Made by a program: the position numbers and the translations under genes | From: an uncultured Lachnospiraceae bacterium | GTDB lineage: Bacteria > Bacillota > Clostridia > Lachnospirales > Lachnospiraceae | Direction of reading: 5' to 3' | DNA: 33,916 bases | Assembly (NCBI GenBank): GCA_910586955.1 | Contig: CAJUMM010000027.1 | Coordinates: forward strand, 1-33,916 | Shown: one piece after another, positions 13,721 through 21,501 of the stretch | How positions within the stretch are numbered: position 1 is the first letter of the stretch | Layout of the letters: each line of letters begins with the position of its first letter | Notes under the pieces: generated by a model | Seen by the model: the letters and a program-made list of their open reading frames with translations, nothing else | Database searches by the model: none | What the model was told of the DNA's origin: nothing

Positions 13721-15696
13721 ATCGCATCCACCTCCGCAAGAATTTGCCTGTTGGAAAAGCCCTGGAGATCCATGGCTCCCGACGGACAGGCCACCGTACA
13801 GGCCCCGCAGCCCTGGCAGAGAGCGCTGTTCACCACAGCCACCCGGCGGGTCTCACGGATTCCGTGATCGTTGACCTCCCTCTCCTCATAGGAAATGGCG
13901 CCGTAGGGACATACCTTCTCACAGGAAGAACAGCCGTTGCACAAAAGGGTATCCGATTTCGCCACACAGGGATTCGTCACCAGGTGATCCTTGGCCAAAA
14001 GCCCCACCACCTTCACCGCAGCCGCCCCCGCCTGGGCCACGGTCTCCGGAATATCCTTAGGCCCCTGGCAGACACCGGAGAGGAAGATTCCCGCCGTGGG
14101 AGACTCCACCGGGCGCAGCTTGGCATGGGACTCCGTAAGGAAATTATTGGTATCAATGCTGGCCGTCAGCATGGTAGCAATCTTGCGCACATCCGGGTTG
14201 GGCTCAATGGCCGTAGCCAGCACCACCATATCCGTCTCCATGACAATCCGCTTATTGTCCAGAAGATCCACGCCCTGGACAAGCAGCTTATCACCCTTCT
14301 CCGCCACCTTGCCCACCTGGCCCTTGATATAATTCACACCGTAATCCTCCACGGCCCGGCGGTAAAACTCATCAAAATTCTTCCCCGGCGTACGGACGTC
14401 AATGTAGAACACCGTCACCTCCACATCCGGATACTTATCCCGGATCAGCATAGCATGCTTCGCCGTGTACATACAACAGATCTTGGAGCAATAACTCTTG
14501 CCCCGCTTATCCGCGCACCGGGAGCCCACACACTGGATAAACACCATAGACTTCGGCGCCCTGTGATCCGACATCCGCTCCAGATGCCCCTTGGTAGGCC
14601 CCGCCGCATTCATGATCCGCTCCAGCTCCAGGGAAGTAATCACATCCGGGCTGGTGCTGTAAGAATACTCGTCAAACTGGTCAAGCTTAATGGTATCAAA
14701 GCCCGTAGCCACCACAATCGCTCCGTAATTCTGGGTGACAATCTCATCCTGCTGCTCATAGTCAATGGCCCCCGCCTGGCAGACCTTGGCGCAGACCCCG
14801 CATTTTCCCGTCTTAAACTTGATGCAGTTCTCCCGGTCAATCACCGGCACATTAGGAATGGCCTGAGCGAAAGGCGTATAAATCGCACTTCTCGTATTCA
14901 GGCCCCGGTTAAACTCATTGGGCGTCTTCTTAGAGGGGCACTTCTCCTGGCACACGCCGCAGCCGGTACACTTGCTCATATCCACGCTCCGGGCTTTTTT
15001 ACGGATATCCACCTGGAAATCCCCTACAAATCCAGACACTTTCTCCACTTCACTGTATGTATAAATGGTAATCTTCTCGTGGGCCGCAGCCTCCACCATC
15101 TTCGGCGTCAGGATACAGGCCGAGCAGTCCAAGGTAGGGAAGGTCTTGTCAAGCTGGGACATCCTCCCTCCGATACTGGGAGTCTTCTCCACAATATCCA
15201 CCTCATAGCCCGCATCTGCAATATCAAGAGCCGTCTGGATGCCGGCGATTCCCCCGCCGATAACCAGGGCCCTCTTCACCACCCTGCTGGTTCCCGCCTC
15301 CAAAGGCGCATTCAAAAGCACCTTGGCAATGGCCGCACGGGCCAGAATCACCGCCTTCTCGGTGGCCTCCTCCATATCTTTATGAATCCAGGAACAATGC
15401 TCGCGGATATTGGCGATCTCCACCATATACGGGTTGATGCCCGCCCGCTGGGCCGCCTGACGGAACGTATTCTCGTGCATTCTGGGAGAACACGAACAGA
15501 CTACAATGCCCGTCAGATTCTTTTCTTTGATTGCCTCCCGGATCTTCAGCTGCCCGGCCTCGGAACACATATACTGGTAGTCCTCCGCATGGACCACCCC
15601 CGGCTCCTTGGCCGCAGCCTCCACCACCCGCGCGATGTCCACAGTGGCCGCAATATTCGTTCCGCAATGGCAGACAAATACTCCTATTCTTTGCAC
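13711..15696 (-). CDS. hdrA: HdrA, flavin electron-bifurcating subunit
   Basis: GTG at 15696 is chosen because GGAGG lies 8 nt upstream and the product then begins MQRIGVFVCHCGTN, as usual for HdrA; a TTG five codons upstream is the alternative. The 661-residue protein has the N-terminal Cys domain (VCHCGTNI, VVCSCSPRMHE), then a thioredoxin-reductase-like FAD domain (ALVIGGGIAGIQTALDIA near 145). An inserted ferredoxin-type region (CTGCGVCQEKCP, KCGVCAKVC) and a C-terminal two-cluster ferredoxin domain (CNGCSSCEKVCPYGAI, CQGCGACTVACPSGAM) complete it. All segments of a complete HdrA are present, so bifurcation at its FAD, with ferredoxin as low-potential acceptor, is plausible. It is flanked by hdrC and mvhD. 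Confidence 0.92.
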   Translation of the reverse strand: MQRIGVFVCHCGTNIAATVDIARVVEAAAKEPGVVHAEDYQYMCSEAGQLKIREAIKEKNLTGIVVCSCSPRMHENTFRQAAQRAGINPYMVEIANIREHCSWIHKDMEEATEKAVILARAAIAKVLLNAPLEAGTSRVVKRALVIGGGIAGIQTALDIADAGYEVDIVEKTPSIGGRMSQLDKTFPTLDCSACILTPKMVEAAAHEKITIYTYSEVEKVSGFVGDFQVDIRKKARSVDMSKCTGCGVCQEKCPSKKTPNEFNRGLNTRSAIYTPFAQAIPNVPVIDRENCIKFKTGKCGVCAKVCQAGAIDYEQQDEIVTQNYGAIVVATGFDTIKLDQFDEYSYSTSPDVITSLELERIMNAAGPTKGHLERMSDHRAPKSMVFIQCVGSRCADKRGKSYCSKICCMYTAKHAMLIRDKYPDVEVTVFYIDVRTPGKNFDEFYRRAVEDYGVNYIKGQVGKVAEKGDKLLVQGVDLLDNKRIVMETDMVVLATAIEPNPDVRKIATMLTASIDTNNFLTESHAKLRPVESPTAGIFLSGVCQGPKDIPETVAQAGAAAVKVVGLLAKDHLVTNPCVAKSDTLLCNGCSSCEKVCPYGAISYEEREVNDHGIRETRRVAVVNSALCQGCGACTVACPSGAMDLQGFSNRQILAEVDAICR

Positions 15697-15719
15697 TCCA
15701 TTCACCTCCAACCTTTCTG

Positions 15720-16112
15720 TTATTTACTGTATTTCCGAAATGCACTGGCCAAAAGCTGCTGGGGCAGTTCCTCATCCAAAAGCTCCGGAACCTCATCCGG
15801 AGACAGGTAATTGCCGCCCCTCTGGCGGATCACCATCAAGCGCACCGCCTCAATCAACTTCGCCGGCTTTACATCCCGGGGACAGCGCTCCACACACGCA
15901 AAGCAGGAGAGGCATTTCCAGATACTCTTAGACTTCAAAAGCGCACTCACATCCCCATTCTGCACATAAGACACAAACTGGTGAGGCCGGATATCCATCT
16001 CCTCATAGGCCGGACAGGATGCGGAACACTTTCCGCACTTCATACACTTCTTCGTATTGACGCCGCTGATCTCTTTGATCAGCTCCGCCTGTTCTCTTTC
16101 TGTTCTAAGCAC
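15720..16112 (-). CDS. hdrC: HdrC, two-[4Fe-4S] electron-transfer subunit
   Basis: The 130-residue protein starts at GTG 16112. It carries two ferredoxin motifs, C23-x2-C-x2-C-x3-CP and C67-x2-C-x2-C-x3-CP, separated by a helical linker, the standard HdrC layout. It conducts electrons from HdrA to HdrB along the high-potential branch. It lies 13 bp behind hdrB and 23 bp before hdrA; the order B-C-A is retained from heterodisulfide reductase operons. Confidence 0.9.
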   Translation of the reverse strand: MLRTEREQAELIKEISGVNTKKCMKCGKCSASCPAYEEMDIRPHQFVSYVQNGDVSALLKSKSIWKCLSCFACVERCPRDVKPAKLIEAVRLMVIRQRGGNYLSPDEVPELLDEELPQQLLASAFRKYSK

Positions 16113-16125
16113 CTTTCCTACCCCC

Positions 16126-16914
16126 TTATTTCGTGCTAAGCCCCAGGGCCTCCGCCAGAATCTCCGTCAGATACCGCACCGGGAGTTTCTTTGCAGCGCC
16201 GCTGTTCTTCAAATTGTAAAGGCACAGGGGACAGGCCGTAATTAACTCCTCCGCCCCCTTATCCCGGGCAGACTCCATCACCTGATCCACCAGGCTCCCA
16301 GCCAGAGCCTTCTCCTTCAGGGATATGTAGCCGCCGCAGCACTCATTCCGGTAAGGATACACCACAGCCTCAGCCCCCAAAGCCCGGATAAAGTCCTCCA
16401 TAATCCTGGGATTCTCCGGATCATCAAAAGCCATGACCCCGCTGGGACGCAAAAGCATACAGCCATAGTAGGCGCCGATCTTCCTTCCGGTCAAAGGATT
16501 CACCACCTTTTCCCGCAAGGCCTCAAAGCCCACCCGGTCCCGAAGGACCTCCAGAAAATGCAGGACTTCGGTCTCCCCCTCATAGGGCTCGGCAAGGGCA
16601 AGATAATTGTTGGCCCGGGTCCGGATATCCTCCACGTTCCTCATATCATCATTGACCCTCTTAATCACATGATGGCAGCCGGAACACAGCGTCACCAGAT
16701 CCTGCCCCTTCTCCTTGGCATCATTGAGCGCCCGCACCGCAGACAGCTTGGTGGCAATCTCATCCGACGCCTGAGGATAGACAGCGCCGCAGCACTGCCA
16801 TTCCTCAATCTCCTCCAGGGTAAATCCCAGAGCCTCCGCCGACATCCTGGCATATCGATCCAAATCCTGGGCCTTATTCTTCAAGGTACAGCCCGGATAA
16901 TAACTATACACCAT
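16126..16914 (-). CDS. hdrB: HdrB, CCG-domain subunit with two non-cubane cluster sites
   Basis: ATG at 16914 follows AGGAGG by 8 nt; longer readings would overlap the previous gene. The 262-residue protein has two complete CCG motifs: C9, C41-C42, C77, C80 and C152, C192-C193, C228, C231. In methanogen HdrB these bind two non-cubane [4Fe-4S] clusters that reduce the CoM-CoB disulfide. Such thiols are not expected in Clostridia, and no DsrC-like partner is encoded here. With fumarate reductase in the same operon, HdrB may act as a relay to FrdB, like the CCG domain fused to FrdB in archaeal thiol:fumarate reductase. An unknown disulfide substrate is the alternative. Confidence 0.9.
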   Translation of the reverse strand: MVYSYYPGCTLKNKAQDLDRYARMSAEALGFTLEEIEEWQCCGAVYPQASDEIATKLSAVRALNDAKEKGQDLVTLCSGCHHVIKRVNDDMRNVEDIRTRANNYLALAEPYEGETEVLHFLEVLRDRVGFEALREKVVNPLTGRKIGAYYGCMLLRPSGVMAFDDPENPRIMEDFIRALGAEAVVYPYRNECCGGYISLKEKALAGSLVDQVMESARDKGAEELITACPLCLYNLKNSGAAKKLPVRYLTEILAEALGLSTK

Positions 16915-16957
16915 TTGGCAAACCTCCTTCTTCTCTCCTATATTCTCCCAAAATTCC

Positions 16958-17914
16958 CTAGTTCTTGCTGCACACATCCTGAATAAAGGCCTTCAGGGTA
17001 TCCGCAGAGTGAACCATCTTTTTCTCCTCTTCTTCCGTCATGCTGATTTTCAGAACCTTGCCGATTCCCTCACTGTTCACCACACAGGGAAGGCTGATGC
17101 AGGAATCCGCCATATCACCGTAGTCGTCCCCCAGCACATGGGCAACCGGAAGAACCGTATTCTGATCCTTGATAATAGACTCCACAATCCGCAGGGTAGA
17201 CATGGCAATTCCGTCAAAGGTAGCTCCCTTCAAAGAAATCACATCCGCACCGCCGGAGCGGGCCTTCTGGGCAATCTCCTCCTTCTCCTTGGCCCGCTCC
17301 TCGGGATCCTGGGAAAGGAAATGATCCACCGGCTCCCCGGCCACGTTCACGCCGCTCCAGATGGGCACCTGGGCATCCCCGTGCTCGCCTAAGATATAGC
17401 CCTGGATATCCCGGATATCCACATGGCAGCGCTCGCTGATAAGATAACGGAACCGGGCCGTATCCAGGGAGGTACCCGTACCGATAACCCGCCCTGTGGG
17501 AAGGCCTGTTTCCTTCTGAATCAGATACGTATTTACGTCAACCGGATTTGCCACCACAATAATCAAAGGATTCTTGGCATACTCCATAATATTTCTGGCA
17601 ATACTCTTGGCCACCCCCGTATTCACCTTAGCCAGGTCAAGCCTGGTCTGTCCCGGCTTTCTGGGAACCCCCGCAGTCACAATAATCGCCTTGGCATCCG
17701 CACACTCCTCATAGCCCCCCTGGCGCACCCGCACCTGGCTGTAAAAAGCGGTTCCGTGAGAGATATCAAGAGCCGCACCCTTGGCCCGGTCCTCATCCAC
17801 GTCGATGATCACAATCTCACTCACCTGGGTCTTCAGCATCAGGGTGTAACATATGGTCTCTCCAACCTTTCCTGCGCCAACCACTACAATTTTGTTTGCT
17901 GTTTCCTGCTTCAT
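16958..17914 (-). CDS. mdh: Malate dehydrogenase of the LDH-like family (may be annotated as L-lactate dehydrogenase)
   Basis: The 318-residue protein has the NAD motif VVVGAGKVGET near residue 10 and the catalytic residues R91, D151, R154 and H178 (GEHGD). At the substrate-specificity position the loop reads TAGVPRKPGQTR with R85, where lactate dehydrogenases have Gln. The Gln-to-Arg exchange at this site (Q102R in Bacillus LDH numbering) is the classic switch to oxaloacetate, and Arg here also occurs in LDH-like clostridial malate dehydrogenases. The rest of the scaffold is LDH-like (GTSLDTARFR, GATFDGIAM), so lactate activity cannot be excluded. As first gene of an operon ending in fumarate reductase, NADH-dependent reduction of oxaloacetate to malate fits best. 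It has a Rex-type promoter. Confidence 0.8.
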   Translation of the reverse strand: MKQETANKIVVVGAGKVGETICYTLMLKTQVSEIVIIDVDEDRAKGAALDISHGTAFYSQVRVRQGGYEECADAKAIIVTAGVPRKPGQTRLDLAKVNTGVAKSIARNIMEYAKNPLIIVVANPVDVNTYLIQKETGLPTGRVIGTGTSLDTARFRYLISERCHVDIRDIQGYILGEHGDAQVPIWSGVNVAGEPVDHFLSQDPEERAKEKEEIAQKARSGGADVISLKGATFDGIAMSTLRIVESIIKDQNTVLPVAHVLGDDYGDMADSCISLPCVVNSEGIGKVLKISMTEEEEKKMVHSADTLKAFIQDVCSKN

Positions 17915-17960
17915 ACTGCTACCTCTCTCTCTTTAGGATTTGCTTTTGGGTTTCCATCCG

Positions 17961-17980
17961 ATTGATAACTTTCTATCAAT
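17961..17980. promoter_or_regulatory. Palindrome at the expected transcript start of the mdh operon
   Basis: ATTGATA and its complement TATCAAT (17961-17967 and 17974-17980) flank a 6-bp spacer, immediately downstream of the -10 on the minus strand. It could be an operator for a second regulator or a small hairpin in the leader. The binding protein is unknown. Confidence 0.45.
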
Positions 17981-17987
17981 TAGGCTT

Positions 17988-18042
17988 ATTATAACACGTT
18001 GTTAAAAGATTAACAACCCCTTATTTGTTAAATCCTTAACCT
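17988..18042 (-). promoter_or_regulatory. Promoter of the mdh-hdr-flx-frd operon with two Rex boxes
   Basis: The minus strand has a -35 TTGTTA (18011-18016), 17-bp spacer and -10 TATAAT (17988-17993). The palindrome TTGTTAAAAGATTAACAA (17999-18016) matches the clostridial Rex consensus TTGTTAANNNNTTAACAA at all 14 defined bases and covers the -35. A second site at 18025-18042 matches 12 of 14, with centres 26 bp apart. Rex is a repressor that leaves DNA when NADH is high, so the operon should be switched on when reducing power accumulates. Confidence 0.85.
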
Positions 18043-18058
18043 TCCATCTTTACCTTCC

Positions 18059-18089
18059 AAAAAACGGCACGGGTCAAATTCCCGTGCCG
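18059..18089 (-). terminator. Intrinsic terminator of the beta-glucoside operon
   Basis: CGGCACGGG (18065-18073) pairs perfectly with 18081-18089 around a 7-nt loop. On the minus strand the stem is followed by six T residues. It lies 12 bp beyond the stop of the GH1 gene and just upstream of the Rex promoter. Confidence 0.9.
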
Positions 18090-18100
18090 CCAAAATCTTC

Positions 18101-19525
18101 TTATTCCCGGATGCCGTTGTCCCGGATCACACCTTGGTACCAGTAAAAACTGTCTTTGCGGATCCGCTTATAAGTTCCTTTTCCTTCATCGTCCCGATCC
18201 ACGTAGATAAAGCCGTACCGCTTCCGCATTTCTCCCGTGGTAAAGGAAACGGGATCGATGCAGCCCCAGACCGTGTATCCCAGCAAATCCACACCGTCTT
18301 CCTCCACAGCCTTTACCATTTCCCGGATATGGTTTCCCAGATACTCCATCCGGTTGTTATCGTGAATCTTTCCGTCTTCCAGGCTGTCCTCGTAGCCGAA
18401 GCCGTTCTCCACAATAAATAAGGGAATCTCATACCGGTCATAGTACTGGTTCAGGATATACCGGAGCCCCTTGGGATCAATGGTCCATCCCCAGGGCGTC
18501 ATCTCCAGATACGGGTTTTCTACCGCATCCGGGCTGGCCGCCAGATCATTCCCCGTCCGTGTCTTTCCTGGATCCGCACTCATTACGCTGCTCAGATAAT
18601 AGCTGAAACCGATATAGTCCACGCAGCCTTCCCGGATATTCTTCAGATCTTCCTGGGTGATATCCAAGACATAGCCCCTTCTCTCCCAGTCCTTTTTTAT
18701 ATAGGAAGGGTAATGTCCCCGGACCTGGACATCCGTAAAAAACAGGTTTTTCCGGTCTTCCTGCATAGCCAGCAAAACATCCTCCGGATTGCAGGTCAGA
18801 GGATATACCGGCGTTCCGGCCACCATGCAGCCAATCCGGGCATCCGGATCGATCTCATGCCCCGCCTTCACCGCCAGAGCACTGGCCACAAATTCGTAGT
18901 GAGCCGCCTGGTAAACTGTCTTAAGTTTATCCTCCCCTTCCTCAAATAAGATGCCCGAATTGGTAAAGGCATAAATATCATTGGTCAGTATCATCTGGTT
19001 GTTGATCTCATTAAAGGTCATCCAGTAACGGACTTTCCCCTTATAACGCTCCATCACCGTCCTGGCAAAGCGCAGGAAAAAGCCAATCAGTTTCCGGTTC
19101 CTCCAGCCGCCGTATGCCTGCACCAGCCCGTAAGGCATCTCAAAGTGGGACAGGGTCACCACCGGCTCCATGCCATGGGCCCGCAGCTCGTCAAAAAGCC
19201 TGTCATAAAACTTAAGCCCCTCCTCATTGGGCGTCTCCTCATCCCCTTTCGGAAAAATCCGGCTCCAGGCAATGCTGGTACGGAAACATTGAAAGCCCAT
19301 CTCCTCAAAAAGGGCAATGTCTTCCTTATAGAAGTCGTAAAAACGGATTCCCTCATGATTGGGATAGTATTTTCCTTCCACAACCCCGTCCGTAATCTCC
19401 CTGGCCTTTTCCCGGCTTCCGGAAGTCATCACATCCGCAATGCTCAGCCCTTTTCCCCCTTCCCGGTAAGCTCCCTCAACCTGGTGGGCGGCCACTGCGC
19501 CGCCCCAAAGAAAATCCTTTCTCAT
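18101..19525 (-). CDS. 6-phospho-beta-glucosidase, glycoside hydrolase family 1
   Basis: ATG at 19525 behind AAAGGAG gives 474 residues beginning MRKDFLWGGAVAAHQVEGA, the GH1 N-terminal signature. The acid/base Glu is E173 in TFNEIN and the nucleophile is E373 in IVENGFG. Near the C-terminus SFTTGEMRKRYGFIYVD carries the Ser, Lys and Tyr that bind the 6-phosphate in phospho-beta-glucosidases, which fits its position behind a PTS permease. The cytosolic enzyme would hydrolyse phosphorylated beta-glucosides such as cellobiose, arbutin or salicin phosphates. It is the last gene of the bglG-PTS-GH1 operon, 22 bp behind the permease gene, and ends at a strong terminator. The exact glucoside is not determined. 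Confidence 0.9.
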   Translation of the reverse strand: MRKDFLWGGAVAAHQVEGAYREGGKGLSIADVMTSGSREKAREITDGVVEGKYYPNHEGIRFYDFYKEDIALFEEMGFQCFRTSIAWSRIFPKGDEETPNEEGLKFYDRLFDELRAHGMEPVVTLSHFEMPYGLVQAYGGWRNRKLIGFFLRFARTVMERYKGKVRYWMTFNEINNQMILTNDIYAFTNSGILFEEGEDKLKTVYQAAHYEFVASALAVKAGHEIDPDARIGCMVAGTPVYPLTCNPEDVLLAMQEDRKNLFFTDVQVRGHYPSYIKKDWERRGYVLDITQEDLKNIREGCVDYIGFSYYLSSVMSADPGKTRTGNDLAASPDAVENPYLEMTPWGWTIDPKGLRYILNQYYDRYEIPLFIVENGFGYEDSLEDGKIHDNNRMEYLGNHIREMVKAVEEDGVDLLGYTVWGCIDPVSFTTGEMRKRYGFIYVDRDDEGKGTYKRIRKDSFYWYQGVIRDNGIRE

Positions 19526-19547
19526 AGCAGTCTCCTTTCTCCGTCCG

Positions 19548-21452
19548 TCAGACAATCACCCGGTAAATGGTCTCACCGGCTTCTACACGGTTTCCTCCCG
19601 GAATCTCAATCTCCCGGAAATCGTCTGCATTGGTAACCAGCACCGGGGAAATCAGGGAGTATCCCTGCTCTTTCATCAATTCCATATCAAATTTCAAAAG
19701 CAGCTCCCCCTCTTTCACCTGCTGGCCCTGCTCCACCAGAGTCTCAAATCCCTCTCCGTTCAGCATGACCGTATTCAGCCCAATATGAATCAGGCGCTCC
19801 GTACCGTCCGCAGCTGCAATTCCGATGGCATGCTTCGAGGGAAACAGCACTGAAATCACACCGTCACAGGGAGCTTTTACCTCGCCTTTGGAAGGATTCA
19901 CCGCAATTCCCTGTCCGGCCACGCCGCTGGCAAAAACCTCATCCGGCACATCCTTTAAGGCTACCACCTCTCCGCTTAAAGGAGAATGAATCTCAATCAC
20001 CCGTTCTTCACCGGATGCAAAAACCCTCTGGGAAGGTACCGTTTCCGGCTTTGCCGGCTCCGCCTGTCCCCGATCCTGTTCTTCTTTGGAGAGGAAATCT
20101 CCCCGGTCCTCTTCCGTAATGCCCCAGAAATAAGTCAGCGCCGCACCCAGAACCAAGGCTGCCCCGATTCCCAGCAAATATCCCCCAAAGGGACTGTAAG
20201 TGCGCATGGCAAGGGCAAAAATATTGTGGAACACATAGGCATCGCAGGTGACATGAAAAGCCCCGTTAATTGCGCCGCCGATTCCTCCTGCAATGGCCAC
20301 TACTGCCATCAGCCTTTTATAATTCATGACAATACCATAGAGAATGGGTTCCGTTACCCCTGCGCAGATTCCGGTAATGATCGTCGGTCCCGCAACCTCC
20401 CGGATTTTGGAGTGTTTCTTTCCTTTCAGATAAACGCCGATAGCAATGCCAATCTGGGCAAACACTGCGCAGACCGCAGCTCCCTCCAGCACATCCCCGC
20501 CGAACAGATCCAGATTCTGGAGCGTAACCGGCGTAAATCCCCAATGAAGGCCCAGCATCGTCAGGAAGGGATAGGCCGCACCCAGAAGAAGGCCTGCAAT
20601 CAGGCTGTTAAAGTTAAAGAGCGCTACCACCACATCCGAAACCGCATTGCCAACCGTTGTTCCGAAAGGTCCGAAAAGAATAACCGTAAAGGGTACCATT
20701 ACCATAAAAGAAATCATGGGTACCAGAAACAGCTGCAGCTCCTGCTTGATGATTTTCTTCAATCCCTTGTCCAGCAGGCTGTACACGATAACCGCAATGA
20801 AAATCGGGAAAATGGTAGCCGCATAGTCAATGGGCGTTACCGGAATTCCCAGGAAATTTGCGCCCTCTGCACTGAGAAGCCCGGTAAAGTTGGGCTCCAG
20901 AAGGGCCGCTCCGATGGCGCCGCCCACATAGGGATTTGCCCCAAACTGTTTGGACAGGGTAATTCCCAGGAACACCGGCAGGAAATAAAATACCGCATTT
21001 CCGGCTGCAGAGAGAATCAGATAGGTGGGATCCTCATATCCCATCAGCCCGAACTCAATAAACACCGTCAAGAGGGCCTTCACCATACCTGCCCCTGCCA
21101 GGGCCGGAATCAAGGGAGAAAAGGCTCCGGATATCAGTTTCATGGCACGGTTTAAAAGATTCTGCTTCTTCCCGTCCTCTGTCTTAGATTCCCCGTTTCC
21201 TTCGCTGATATGGGCCTCGGACAAAATTGCCGTGTAATAGTCATGAACCGCAGGACCGATGACCACCTGATACTGCCCGCCGCTGATAACCACCTGCAGT
21301 ACATAGGAAAGCTTATTCAAACCCTCTTTATCCGCCTTCCCCTCATCCTTCAGTTCAAAGCGCAGCCTTGTGGCGCAGTGCACCAGGCTGTTAATATTTT
21401 TCTCACCGCCTACCAGGGCTATGATCTGTTTTGCTTCTTCCAAATACTTCAT
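19548..21452 (-). CDS. Beta-glucoside PTS permease, fused IIBCA
   Basis: The 634-residue protein starts at ATG 21452 behind GGAGG. The IIB domain (1 to about 90) has the phosphorylated Cys C26 in VHCATRLRFEL. The IIC domain (about 105-460) is strongly hydrophobic, with GGAIGAALLEPNF, GLHWGFTPVTLQ and GAINGAFHVTCDAYVFHNIF. The IIA domain follows a linker, with the active His at about 556 in LIHIGLNTVMLNGEGF. This is the BglP/BglF type that imports and phosphorylates beta-glucosides. The gene lies 49 bp behind the BglG antiterminator and upstream of the GH1 enzyme. Its IIB and IIA domains would also signal to the BglG protein by PRD phosphorylation. Confidence 0.92.
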   Translation of the reverse strand: MKYLEEAKQIIALVGGEKNINSLVHCATRLRFELKDEGKADKEGLNKLSYVLQVVISGGQYQVVIGPAVHDYYTAILSEAHISEGNGESKTEDGKKQNLLNRAMKLISGAFSPLIPALAGAGMVKALLTVFIEFGLMGYEDPTYLILSAAGNAVFYFLPVFLGITLSKQFGANPYVGGAIGAALLEPNFTGLLSAEGANFLGIPVTPIDYAATIFPIFIAVIVYSLLDKGLKKIIKQELQLFLVPMISFMVMVPFTVILFGPFGTTVGNAVSDVVVALFNFNSLIAGLLLGAAYPFLTMLGLHWGFTPVTLQNLDLFGGDVLEGAAVCAVFAQIGIAIGVYLKGKKHSKIREVAGPTIITGICAGVTEPILYGIVMNYKRLMAVVAIAGGIGGAINGAFHVTCDAYVFHNIFALAMRTYSPFGGYLLGIGAALVLGAALTYFWGITEEDRGDFLSKEEQDRGQAEPAKPETVPSQRVFASGEERVIEIHSPLSGEVVALKDVPDEVFASGVAGQGIAVNPSKGEVKAPCDGVISVLFPSKHAIGIAAADGTERLIHIGLNTVMLNGEGFETLVEQGQQVKEGELLLKFDMELMKEQGYSLISPVLVTNADDFREIEIPGGNRVEAGETIYRVIV

Positions 21453-21501
21453 CTCATATCCTCCTTTTTTAGTTCCGCAGCCTTCCCTCCGGCTTTTCCG
21501 G

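Noticed and set aside
13744..15810. A 688-codon open frame on the plus strand
   Set aside because: It is antisense to hdrA, shows low-complexity His/Arg/Leu composition and has no recognisable domain.
13711..16914. True CoM-CoB heterodisulfide reductase or evidence for an archaeal origin of the window
   Set aside because: All other genes are typical of Clostridia, no coenzyme M/B genes are near, and the Hdr genes occur with bacterial Flx-type partners.
16958..17914. Plain L-lactate dehydrogenase assignment
   Set aside because: The specificity position carries Arg (R85) instead of Gln, and the operon context is malate/fumarate metabolism. Lactate activity is kept only as a minor possibility.
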